DNA of 64,000 bases. It comes from Novosphingobium sp. PP1Y. GTDB taxonomy: Bacteria; Pseudomonadota; Alphaproteobacteria; Sphingomonadales; Sphingomonadaceae. Shown piece by piece: positions 53,906 through 62,035 of this stretch (position 1 is its first letter; the number at the start of each line of letters is the position of its first letter). The notes under the pieces are model-generated. The model saw only the letters and a list, made by a program, of their open reading frames with translations. It was not told the DNA's origin and searched no databases. The stretch is from assembly GCF_000253255.1 (NCBI RefSeq), contig NC_015580.1:2307001-2371000 (forward strand). Direction: 5' to 3'. A program made the position numbers and the translations under genes.

Positions 53906-56034
53906 GCCGCTGGATCCGCCCATAGCGCGATCACCTTCTTCATGCGGTCCCGATCCGCACGTATCGCCGTGCGTTGGGCGGCTGACAGGCGCTTGCTCTT
54001 CAACACCGCCTCGGCATCATCGATGGCGGATTGCCATGCCGGAACATGGCGGCTCGTGATACACGAGTTCGGACAGCGATCCGGCGCGCAGTTTGAGAGC
54101 CGCGGCGCCGCACCTTCGTTGGCGCTCCGCAGGCATAGCGCGGTCGCGCGATCGAAGAAGCAGTCGTTGAGCACGCCCACATGCAGCGTTCGCGCCAGAT
54201 GAGCGAGCATCGCTTTCACCCGTTTTTCGTCTGCAACAATGCCGGGCAGCTCGGCGGCAGTTGCTACCCGCATCATTTCCGCAGTGATCCGAGCGCCTGC
54301 AGGTCCCGCCAGTCTCTCGCCATTGCGGTAGCCCTCATAATGGACGACGATATCATCGAGTTGACCAAGGGCGCGTTCCTGCTCGACCTCCTGCCGGAAC
54401 CCGGATGCTGACGCTCCGGCGTAGCCGTCGAACATGGCGACCGAGGCGTGCTTGTACTGGATTTTCCCGGCAACCACGCCGAACGGCCGATTGGCGATAT
54501 ACCAGGCAAGCGTGCGACGGAACTGGCGGGTGTTGAAGACCCAGTTTCGGCCATCAACGAGCGGCACGGCAGGCATGTCGACAGAGCCATATTGCGCGTC
54601 GAGGTGCTCACGATAGCGGTTGATCTGCTGCACGATGTGGGGAAGCGTGCGCTCAACGGCTGTGCCCCGTTCGAGCACGATCCATAAACCGTCATGCTGA
54701 TGCGGTGCGCGATGGCGGCGCGCAAGGCGCTCGGCCACCTCAACGGCGCGTGCGACGGGTGCAATCGTCACCCATTCTTCGATCTCACCGTGTGTCCCGC
54801 GTCCCTTGTAGATCATGCTCTGCACCGCGATCCGCTCGATCCGCCCATCGGCACTTTTGCCTCGCTTGATGCAATTCGGGCGCATGGCCTGGATTTCGCC
54901 ATCGCGCATGCCGGTCAGATAGGAACACAGAATGTAGGCTGCCGTTTGCAGGTGCCGCTCTTCTCGGACAAGATCGAACGCATCGAACCGTTCACGCCAA
55001 GGACGTCCGCTATCGGGATCGAGGGTGATTAGCGTGTCCATACCGCCATGCTCGATGCCGAGTTCCTCGATTGCCGAGAGCACGAGCGCCCTCATGTTGG
55101 GCTGACTGAGCGTGGTCGGATGGATCCCTGCCTGCATGGCGATCAGCCGCATGTTCACGACGTGACCGTCGTAACGGTCGGATTCCGCGATGGCCTGGCT
55201 CATCCCCCCATTCCGCTGTGGGCGGTTCCAGACAGGAACACCACGGCCCGCCAACCGACGGGCAGCGGTCCACTCCGCCATCCGGTCCGCCAGACGGCTA
55301 TGCTTTGTACTGGCGGGGCGCTCGGCATAGGCCGTTTCAAGTGCATCCAGTTCAGCGCGCGCTGCGAAGATGTCGGCCGCGAAGATGTCGATATATTTGA
55401 GCGACCAACGGATAAGTGCGCCGATTACCGGCTCAGGTATGCGCGGCGTGAGATTCTCGGAGGGCCGACCCTTGCAGCCCGCGACGGTGTAGATCGCGCG
55501 TCCGTGCCAAGGCACGAAGCGCAGCCCACCGTGGGACAGGAAGGGTGCCAGGCGGCGAAGCTGCACGATCGGCCGCAGGCATGCCGCCACCCGGCTCGGC
55601 TGCACGTTTCGCGCCCTCAGTTCGGCGAGATATCCATCGAGCAATGCCTGGTCGATGATCCGAACGTCGAACCGTCCGACTCGCTCCCGGACGAACGCCA
55701 TGAACCTGCAGAGCGTCGCCAGCGCGGTGCGGGTCGATAGCGGGCGTAAACGCCCCGCGCGATCCGGGAGTAGTTCGTTCAGCCATGCATAGATATATTC
55801 CTTGGCTGTCAGACGTTCGATGGGGCAGGCAATCCCGCTGAAGTCGATCGTGCGGAAGGCATTACGCGCTGTGACGTGAATGATTGCGGGGTCGATATCC
55901 CAGATATCGTCGTGGAATCGGGACAGTTTGGCACGGTCGGTGCCATCCTTGAGCGCCATCGAAGCCAGCACAACGTCATCATGGGCGCGTATCGCGGAAA
56001 GTCCCGGCGCAAGGGCTGGCTGGCTCTCGCTCAT
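53902..56034 (-). CDS. Tyrosine recombinase/integrase, third of three (710 aa)
   Basis: A site-specific recombinase of 710 aa. Its catalytic domain has CSYLTGMRDGEIQAMRP (first Arg), FNTRQFRRTLAWYIANRP (R region), and YKHASVAMFDGYAG with the H and the nucleophilic tyrosine. The C-terminal tail carries a Cys cluster (LSNCAPDRCPNSCITSRH) that may bind zinc. Start ATG 56034 overlaps the previous stop as ATGA; a longer in-frame upstream reading has no family resemblance. It is much longer than typical integrases and resembles the large TnpB-like members. Confidence 0.85.
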   Translation of the reverse strand: MSESQPALAPGLSAIRAHDDVVLASMALKDGTDRAKLSRFHDDIWDIDPAIIHVTARNAFRTIDFSGIACPIERLTAKEYIYAWLNELLPDRAGRLRPLSTRTALATLCRFMAFVRERVGRFDVRIIDQALLDGYLAELRARNVQPSRVAACLRPIVQLRRLAPFLSHGGLRFVPWHGRAIYTVAGCKGRPSENLTPRIPEPVIGALIRWSLKYIDIFAADIFAARAELDALETAYAERPASTKHSRLADRMAEWTAARRLAGRGVPVWNRPQRNGGMSQAIAESDRYDGHVVNMRLIAMQAGIHPTTLSQPNMRALVLSAIEELGIEHGGMDTLITLDPDSGRPWRERFDAFDLVREERHLQTAAYILCSYLTGMRDGEIQAMRPNCIKRGKSADGRIERIAVQSMIYKGRGTHGEIEEWVTIAPVARAVEVAERLARRHRAPHQHDGLWIVLERGTAVERTLPHIVQQINRYREHLDAQYGSVDMPAVPLVDGRNWVFNTRQFRRTLAWYIANRPFGVVAGKIQYKHASVAMFDGYAGASASGFRQEVEQERALGQLDDIVVHYEGYRNGERLAGPAGARITAEMMRVATAAELPGIVADEKRVKAMLAHLARTLHVGVLNDCFFDRATALCLRSANEGAAPRLSNCAPDRCPNSCITSRHVPAWQSAIDDAEAVLKSKRLSAAQRTAIRADRDRMKKVIALWADPAA

Positions 56035-57818
56035 AGTCGTGCTTCCACGGGAAGATAGAACAGTTCCGTGCCCGATAATTCGGCTTCGGTGCGGGCTGCC
56101 TCGACCAGCGCCATGGGGAAGGCTGGCAGGATCTGGCCCGCAATCCGCCACCAGGCCCGGCCGAACTTGCTCGCCCACTCTTCGGCGTCGAGCACCTCGC
56201 GCTGCGCAACCATGAAAGTTTGGAAGGCAACAAGCGCCGGCAGCTTGCGCGCCGTGATCACCGCGTTTTCGCATTCAAGGCACCCCCAGAAGGGCGTCGG
56301 GCAGGCTTCGCCCGCTGAACCGAACGGGCTTTTGAAGAAGCCGCTACAGCGGGCAAGCCACAGGTCCTCACCGGATGAAGATCTACAGTACGCAGGTTTC
56401 CCACCTTGCTCGCCCGCAGTATGCTGATCTCCATCGGCGTCGGGCAACAGGATAGTTGGCCGTAGCGCCATTTCCAGCGCGTCTCCGATGGCCTCGGCGA
56501 CGGTTCGCTCGTGGATCGGTCGAAGTGCCGGGATTTCGGCATAATGCCGCGCCGCGACCGGTATCGAGTGCCCAACAGCGAAGTGCTCGAGCTGCCCACC
56601 GGTCTTGCGATACCATTCGGCCTTGTTGGTCTTGCGAAGGCGCGACAGCGACAGGTGTAGCGGCGCGCCGTCATCATCGAGCAATTGGTGGTGACGGACA
56701 AAGACCTCTATGCCTTTGCGGCTATCGTCGCCAGCCACGCGGAGCCCTGTGATGGTCCAGATCGCCCACAACCGATCTGTTCCGAGATGCCCTCGCGCCC
56801 GCTCGGTCAGCGCGAGGGCGAGCTTGATCAGGCCGCCTGGCGTGCCACTACCACCATCGCGTACACGCAAGCGTTTCCATTCCGATCCGCGCGCGCGACG
56901 CTTGTAATACTCGATCTCGACATAGCCCTTGGTGGGATTACGCAGGCAGTCCGCCTTGAGACGCAGCAGGCATTCCATTTCCATGCCGGTCTCAAGAGAC
57001 AGGAGCACGAGGAACGCGATGAAGTCGAGCCGGGTCAGGTAGAAGCCGGCATGCAGGGCTTCCATCGTATTATCGATCCCACGGTGCCCGGCGAGTTGGA
57101 CGAAGCGTCTTACGTCCTTGCGGCGTGTGCCGACCTGACCCAAGCGAACGATCGCGTCGACCACGGCGGCATAATGCTCGTGGACGCGAGTCCCGATCTC
57201 CATGCGCTTCGGAATCGGCGGTCGCGCGTCGCCCAGTGCTATCCGGCGTCGCGCGTCTTCGATCTGTACGCGGGCGGCATTTCTCAGCCGGTTTGCAATG
57301 CCGCTGCTATAGGCATCTCGTGGCTGGCTGACCCCGCCTTCGCCGTGGCCGATGAAGGTCAGGCGTGCGACCGTCTCCTGCGAGAGGATGCCGCCGCGCA
57401 TTTCCGGTGCAAGGCGCAGAAGCCCAATCAGCGTTGCGAGAAGGTGACGCTGGTGGAAGCGCCCTCCGCCATTGCGCTCCAACCAGAGTTCGTAATCGTT
57501 GATCAGCGTCGTATCGATGTCGCCGAGCCCGCTCACCGACAGATCATTCATATCCAGGAACGTCCAGAACAGACCCAGTTGCCTGACCTTTCGTTGAACC
57601 GAACGGGCGATGGGGCTTGGTCCCATCCGGCGGATATATTCATCGAGCAACACCGCCATTTCGGCTGTAAGGGCTGTGCGCTTCCAGTTGCGCATGTCTA
57701 CCAGCACCTCGCTGCCGTCATCGCAGCGAACAGCGAACCGCCGCGGATCGAGCGCCGTTGCACCTGTTGGGGACTCCGGCGCAGCTTCCGGGAAGCGGGC
57801 ATGGTGCCCGCGTGTCAC
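56031..57818 (-). CDS. Tyrosine recombinase/integrase, second of three (595 aa), first catalytic Arg apparently missing
   Basis: A 595-aa phage-integrase-fold protein. The motif LLSLETGMEMECLLRLKADC aligns with the usual 'TGLRxxE' block but has Met-Glu where the first catalytic Arg is expected. The later motifs SLSRLRKTNKAEWY and EHFAVGHSIPVAARHYAEIP keep an Arg, a His-rich region and a tyrosine. It may be a structural subunit in a mixed recombinase complex, or may use a displaced Arg. It overlaps both neighbours by 4 bases. Confidence 0.82.
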   Translation of the reverse strand: MTRGHHARFPEAAPESPTGATALDPRRFAVRCDDGSEVLVDMRNWKRTALTAEMAVLLDEYIRRMGPSPIARSVQRKVRQLGLFWTFLDMNDLSVSGLGDIDTTLINDYELWLERNGGGRFHQRHLLATLIGLLRLAPEMRGGILSQETVARLTFIGHGEGGVSQPRDAYSSGIANRLRNAARVQIEDARRRIALGDARPPIPKRMEIGTRVHEHYAAVVDAIVRLGQVGTRRKDVRRFVQLAGHRGIDNTMEALHAGFYLTRLDFIAFLVLLSLETGMEMECLLRLKADCLRNPTKGYVEIEYYKRRARGSEWKRLRVRDGGSGTPGGLIKLALALTERARGHLGTDRLWAIWTITGLRVAGDDSRKGIEVFVRHHQLLDDDGAPLHLSLSRLRKTNKAEWYRKTGGQLEHFAVGHSIPVAARHYAEIPALRPIHERTVAEAIGDALEMALRPTILLPDADGDQHTAGEQGGKPAYCRSSSGEDLWLARCSGFFKSPFGSAGEACPTPFWGCLECENAVITARKLPALVAFQTFMVAQREVLDAEEWASKFGRAWWRIAGQILPAFPMALVEAARTEAELSGTELFYLPVEARL

Positions 57819-59338
57819 GCTGCTTTTTCCGGCGCGAGATCAAGCCCCCACTGCTCCACCGCCACATCGATAATCGCCTGACTTTCGTCGAGATGATCCA
57901 GATAGATGTAGGTGCTCTCGATCCGGCTGTGTCCCATCAGCCGCTGCAGCTTGAGCAGCGGATCGCCGATCAGGCGCCGATAGACCGAGCCGGTCTGCCC
58001 CGCGTCACCGCTGGCGGCGTATTTGACCTGTTCGCGCAGAAGCAGGGCAAGCATATGGACGGCAAAGGCGTGGCGCAGCATGTGTGGGGTCACGTCGATT
58101 TCAACCCCCAGTGCATGGCAGCGGGCGCTCGCGCGCATGAATACCGCCTCCCATGCCGGCATCGTCATCGGCCGCCCGGTTTCGGTGAGCCACAGGCTTA
58201 ACGGTGCGAACGTATCTGCATCGATGAGCCTGGCGCGTTCGGTCGGAGACAAGCGATCGACGCTGACGACAGCTTCACGATCACCGTTGCTGACACGAAG
58301 GGATCTACGCCCAGTCGGCGTCGCGAGGATTGGCCGCGCATTCGAAGGTGGGGCGCGGCCTCCTCGCTTGCTGACGGCATTTTCCCGTTCGATGCGCGCA
58401 TAGTCGTGCAGTTGGGCCAGCAGCCTGACGGGCAGGCGGATATCTCGTCCGCGACCTCCCTTCGCCGTAGCCGCCGCAAGCCGATACGGCACCGATCGGA
58501 TCGACGGGTCGGAGAGCTTATGGTGTGGAAGCTCGCCGAGCAGCAGGCTCGATGCTTCCTGCAGCCTTAGCCCCGTCGTGATCAGGAACTCGGCGAACAG
58601 AGCGTTGCGCTCACCGTGGCGTCCACGCCAGTATGGATCCTCACGTCCATCCGGCAGCCGGCCTCGCAGGCCGACATCCCGGAACAGCATATAGCGCTCC
58701 AGATCGACGAAGCGCATGTTACCCTTGCGTGCCCCAGGCTCGCGCGCGCAATTGGCGGCTACGGCCTGACGTGGTCCGTCCGGCGCCGAACGGACCCAGC
58801 TCTGGCGATAGGTGAACGGCAGATCGGCGACCAGATTCTCGTCGCGCGCCCAGCGATAGAGTTTGTCGAGCGCGGCTACGGCGCGATTCCACGATGCGGC
58901 CGAGATTCGATAGGGCGGCTTCGACAGCCGCCGGGCATGGTGGAAGGCGGTGACGTCATCACGATCGGCCTGCCAGAGGGATTTGCCGTTTCTGCGTTCG
59001 CCCAGGAACCGCATCCAGACGACGATATCGCGCGCGTAGGCCCGAAGGCTGTTGAGCGACCGCACGCCCATCGTGGGACAGGAGCGGAAGAAGCGGTTGA
59101 GCTGATGATCATAGCTCCCGTCATCGCGCAGGATAAACGGCATTCCATCGACCAGTCCACACCTGCTGGCTGCTGAGATTTCGTCAGGCGTCAGCCCGTG
59201 AACCTGCCCATCGATTACGACGGTGGAGGGGAGGGAGGAGAGATCGGTGAAGAAGAGCTTGGGGATGGGAAGTCTCCGGGCGCCGATGTTTTGCCGGGGT
59301 GGGCTCGAGCCCACCCCGGCAAAACATCGCACCTCCAA
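57815..59338 (-). CDS. Tyrosine recombinase/integrase, first of three (up to 507 aa)
   Basis: Site-specific recombinase. The SAM-like core-binding domain has FFRSCPTMGVRSLNSLRAYARDIVVWMRFL (in two parts). The catalytic domain has LITTGLRLQEASSLLLGE (Arg I), TPHMLRHAFAVHML (HxLRH) and LMGHSRIESTYIYLDHLDES (GHxxxxxTxxYxxY), so the R-H-R-H-Y set is complete. The start is uncertain: the frame is open from TTG 59338, through a 46-bp palindrome, and the first in-frame ATG is at 59143. It is the promoter-proximal gene of the recombinase operon. Confidence 0.85.
   Translation of the reverse strand: MEVRCFAGVGSSPPRQNIGARRLPIPKLFFTDLSSLPSTVVIDGQVHGLTPDEISAASRCGLVDGMPFILRDDGSYDHQLNRFFRSCPTMGVRSLNSLRAYARDIVVWMRFLGERRNGKSLWQADRDDVTAFHHARRLSKPPYRISAASWNRAVAALDKLYRWARDENLVADLPFTYRQSWVRSAPDGPRQAVAANCAREPGARKGNMRFVDLERYMLFRDVGLRGRLPDGREDPYWRGRHGERNALFAEFLITTGLRLQEASSLLLGELPHHKLSDPSIRSVPYRLAAATAKGGRGRDIRLPVRLLAQLHDYARIERENAVSKRGGRAPPSNARPILATPTGRRSLRVSNGDREAVVSVDRLSPTERARLIDADTFAPLSLWLTETGRPMTMPAWEAVFMRASARCHALGVEIDVTPHMLRHAFAVHMLALLLREQVKYAASGDAGQTGSVYRRLIGDPLLKLQRLMGHSRIESTYIYLDHLDESQAIIDVAVEQWGLDLAPEKAA
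59284..59329. repeat. 46-bp perfect palindrome at the head of the recombinase operon
   Basis: Centred on CTCGAG (59304-59309), each arm of 23 bases reads CGATGTTTTGCCGGGGTGGGCTC outwards-in without a mismatch (written here: CGATGTTTTGCC then GGGGTGGGCTC). There is no loop and no terminal T-run beyond the arms, so it is not a classic terminator. It could be an operator, a recombinase accessory site or a cruciform-forming signal. Confidence 0.9.
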
Positions 59339-59378
59339 CAGGAAGGCGATCGATCATGGAGCTGCCTCATCATCATTG

Positions 59379-59414
59379 CGTCTGTGAGACGGTCCTGAAG
59401 AGTCGGGATAACGG
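59379..59414 (-). repeat. Transposon right terminal inverted motif
   Basis: On the minus strand: CCGTTATC (59414-59407), a 16-base spacer, then GTCTCACAGACG (59390-59379). This is 8/8 and 11/12 identical to the left end, with a spacer two bases longer. Confidence 0.65.
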
Positions 59415-59418
59415 TCGT

Positions 59419-60135
59419 ATCTGGGATCACGAACTGGTGAGCGCCGTCATGCGGATCGCCGGCAACGGCGTCGGCGACACGCGCTGGAAGGTCCCGGGCG
59501 TGCTCGACTGGGGCAGCATGATTTACAACCCGCATGTCGATGTCAGCATGGAGACCACCACGCTCTATGCTTCGGACCGCGACGTCTTCCTGTTCCTGGT
59601 CGATGACACCCATCCGATCGAGGCCGGCAAGCTCCCCAACGGCGAGCCCGATCTCTACTTTCGAGGCTTCTACTGCTGGAACTCAGAAGTCGGTTCGAAG
59701 TCGCTGGGAATCGCGACCTTTTACCTGCGTGCGGTATGCATGAATCGCAACCTGTGGGGTGTCGAGAATTTCGAGGAGATCAACATCCGTCACTCGAAAT
59801 TCGCCGCCAACCGTTTTGCGCACGAGGCCGCGCCCGCGCTCGAACACTTCGCCGACTCCTCGCCGCGCAGCTTCGTCGATGGCATCAAGCAGGCGCGCGA
59901 GCGGATCGTCGCCCGCAAGGATGATGACCGCGAGGACTTCCTGAGAAAGCGCGGCTTCTCCAAGGCCGAGACCTCGAAGATCATCACCGCGGTGCTGGTC
60001 GAGGAAGGCTATCCGCCCGAAAGCCTCTACGATTTCGTGCAGGGCATCACCGCGCATGCCCGGACCAAGACCAATCAGGACAGCCGGCTCGAACTCGAGG
60101 GCAAGGCGCGCAAGCTGCTCGAACGGGTCAACTGA
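59419..60135 (+). pseudogene. DUF932 protein gene, 3' half (split by transposon)
   Basis: The last 239 codons (counting the stop) of the DUF932 gene begun at 52020. After the transposon end the frame reads IWDHELVSAVMRIAGNGVGD, then WKVPGVLDW and SDRDVFLFLVDDTHPIEAG, and ends KLLERVN. In-frame starts inside the transposon end exist (ATG 59356) but would add 21 residues of unrelated sequence, so a separate product is possible but not expected to be functional. Confidence 0.85.
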
Positions 60136-60212
60136 ATCGGCCCATCCCCCGTCGGCCGTCTTCGTCAGGTGGCGGCCGACACCCTTCCAATGCGCCCGGA
60201 AAGGAACCTCCC

Positions 60213-60500
60213 TTGGAAATCGGCCGCCATCTCGTGCTGAGCACCGTCCATGTCTCGATGAAAACCGCCGACCTGCTCGATGGTTGGGCTACGCTTGAAC
60301 CGTCGAGCCGGCCGCTGGCGGTCGCTTCGACGCACTATGGCTGGTTCATCCCGACCCGCGAGGCCGAAGAGCCCGATCGGGAGCAGATCCCGGACGAAGT
60401 GCTCGCCGCGATGCGGGTCGGGCGCGAGCAGGGCTGCGATTACCTGCTGTTTGACTGCGATGCCGGCGAAGTCGATGGCTTGCCGAAGTTCCCCTGGTAG
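60213..60500 (+). CDS. Conserved hypothetical island protein (DUF5983-like)
   Basis: A 95-aa protein starting at TTG 60213 with AAGGAAC upstream. It has ADLLDGWATLEPSSRPLAVA, THYGWFIPTRE and CDYLLFDCDAGEVDGLP. The pattern resembles small plasmid/ICE proteins I associate with DUF5983. Function unknown. The PP-loop pseudogene follows after 7 bases. Confidence 0.65.
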   Translation: MEIGRHLVLSTVHVSMKTADLLDGWATLEPSSRPLAVASTHYGWFIPTREAEEPDREQIPDEVLAAMRVGREQGCDYLLFDCDAGEVDGLPKFPW

Positions 60501-60507
60501 GCCTCCC

Positions 60508-61430
60508 ATGCTGACCGCTGCCAGCCATCTGTCGGCCCTGGTCGTTGCCGCCTGGGGCATGGGTGTCGACAGCACGGCCATGATCATCGAATGGGTCGCG
60601 CGGGGCCTGCCGCTTTCGGTTGTGCTGACCGCCGATACCGGGACCGAGCGCGAGGAAACCTACGCGTTCCTGCCCCTGTTCCAGCAATGGATGATCGCGG
60701 CATCGAGCATCATATGGTGCGCTACACGCCGCGCCGTTTCAAGCATTGGCCGCCTTATTTCACCTTGCTCGAAAACTGCCTGACCAACGCGACGCTGCCT
60801 TCGATCAGCTTCGGCCGCCACTCTTGCAGCCAGAAGTGGAAGATCCAGCCGCAGGACCAGTGGGTGGCGCGCTGGAAACGCGCGCAGGATTGCTGGAGGC
60901 GTGGCGACAAGGTGGTGAAGCTTATCGGCTATGACGCTTCGCCCGCCGAAAGCCGCCGTTATGCTCACCGCGAAGGCCACGTCAGCGAACGCTTCGACTA
61001 TCGCTATCCCCTGCGCGAGTGGGGCTGGGACCGGGCCCGCTGCGCCCAGCGCATCCGCGAGGAAGGTCTCCCCGTGCCGATCAAGTCGGCCTGCTGGCTC
61101 TGCGCTGCCCAGAAAGTCGACGAATTGCGCTCGCTCCCCCGCTGGTGTCTGCGTCTCATCGTGCTTGTCGAGGCCCGCGCGGCACCGCGCCTGCGCACGG
61201 TCGAGGGCCTATGGCGCTCATCGACCGCCGCGCGCCCAGGCTCGATGACCGCCTATATCCGCGACCAGGTCTTGCTCGATCCGGAAGAGATCGACGCGAT
61301 TATCGTCGGCGCGCCGGTCGAGCTGGTCGATTTTCAACGCGTGGCCGCGGCCATTCCCGTCGAAGAGCGCCCGATCATGCGCGACTGGATCGAGCGGTTC
61401 AATCGCGAGGCCACCAAGCTCGCGGCATGA
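60508..61430 (+). pseudogene. PAPS-reductase-like PP-loop protein, frameshifted
   Basis: A gene of about 307 codons broken by one frameshift near 60690-60694. Frame one (from ATG 60508) gives the PP-loop WGMGVDSTAMIIEW and TADTGTEREETYAFLPLFQQ. The neighbouring frame continues DRGIEHHMVRYTPRRFKHW, SFGRHSCSQKWKI, KLIGYDASPAESRRY and SACWLCAAQKVDEL to the stop at 61430. A one-base loss in or near a GATGAT run explains it. Family members bind ATP and often a zinc or Fe-S site through such cysteines. Either a recent mutation or a sequencing error; the rest of the frame is intact. Confidence 0.8.
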
Positions 61431-61530
61431 TCGAAGTCGACAGTTTGGCCAAGTCCTCCCGATTTGCGACCCGGAAGGAGAGGGGGTGGCGCTGTGTGCC
61501 CGGAATTGCCGGGCAGCGATGGAGGACGCG

Positions 61531-62007
61531 ATGAAGATCGAACTGCGCCGGATCAACCACAACGCCAAACTGTCCGAAGAATCCAATGCCTATACCGCCG
61601 AGATCTGGATCGATGGCGAGCGTGCCTTCGATGCCCGCAATCAGGGGCAGGGCGGCTGCGATTTCTACCGCCAGATCGGACGGTGGAGCGAGGCCGAGGT
61701 CAATGCATGGCTCAAGGCCAACCGCCCGGTCCGCACCTATCAGGGGCTGACCCTCGAACATGACCTCGAGGCCGAAGTCGGCGACCTGCTGGCGCGCGAA
61801 CTCGAATATCGCCGGTTGAAGGGGCTGCTGCGCACCAATCTCGTCACGATCGAACGCGGCCAGGTCTTCCAATACCCCTTGCGCAAGCGTCCGCTCGATC
61901 TCGTAGCGCGCGCGGTCACTGCCACCAACCGCCAGGCCGTGATCGTCAATGGCGCTCACGACGACGTGATCCGGCAAGCTCTCGCCATCCTTCTGGCTGC
62001 CGAATGA
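61531..62007 (+). CDS. Conserved hypothetical island protein (158 aa)
   Basis: A 158-aa protein at ATG 61531, with GGAGG 5 bases upstream. It starts MKIELRRINHNAKLSEES and has YTAEIWIDGERAFDARNQGQGG, then YQGLTLEHDLEAEVGDLLARELEYRRLKGLL. No family is recognised. It lies between two PP-loop genes and may belong to one transcription unit with them. Confidence 0.68.
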   Translation: MKIELRRINHNAKLSEESNAYTAEIWIDGERAFDARNQGQGGCDFYRQIGRWSEAEVNAWLKANRPVRTYQGLTLEHDLEAEVGDLLARELEYRRLKGLLRTNLVTIERGQVFQYPLRKRPLDLVARAVTATNRQAVIVNGAHDDVIRQALAILLAAE

Positions 62008-62035
62008 TCCGCAACCTCGCAGCGGAGTAGCGCGG

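Larger units (their letters stand above)
52542..59418. mobile_element. Tn554/RIT-like tyrosine-recombinase transposon (6.9 kb)
   Basis: Inserted in the DUF932 gene. Borders follow from the interrupted codons: GGC-CGT before and GGT-CGT before the restored ATC codon after, so GGYCGT flanks both ends (exact crossover ambiguous by up to 6 bases). The ends carry matching inverted motifs (CCGTTATC and GTCTCAC-N-GACG). Contents: an ArdC-like gene rightward, and leftward a four-gene operon of three tyrosine recombinases and a TnpC-like protein. There is no DDE transposase and no clear target-site duplication, as expected for Tn554-type movement. Confidence 0.8.

Noticed and set aside
59284..59329. 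Reading the 46-bp palindrome as a Rho-independent terminator
   Set aside because: No T-run follows the stem on either strand (AAAACATCG and its mirror are part of the arms themselves) and there is no loop.
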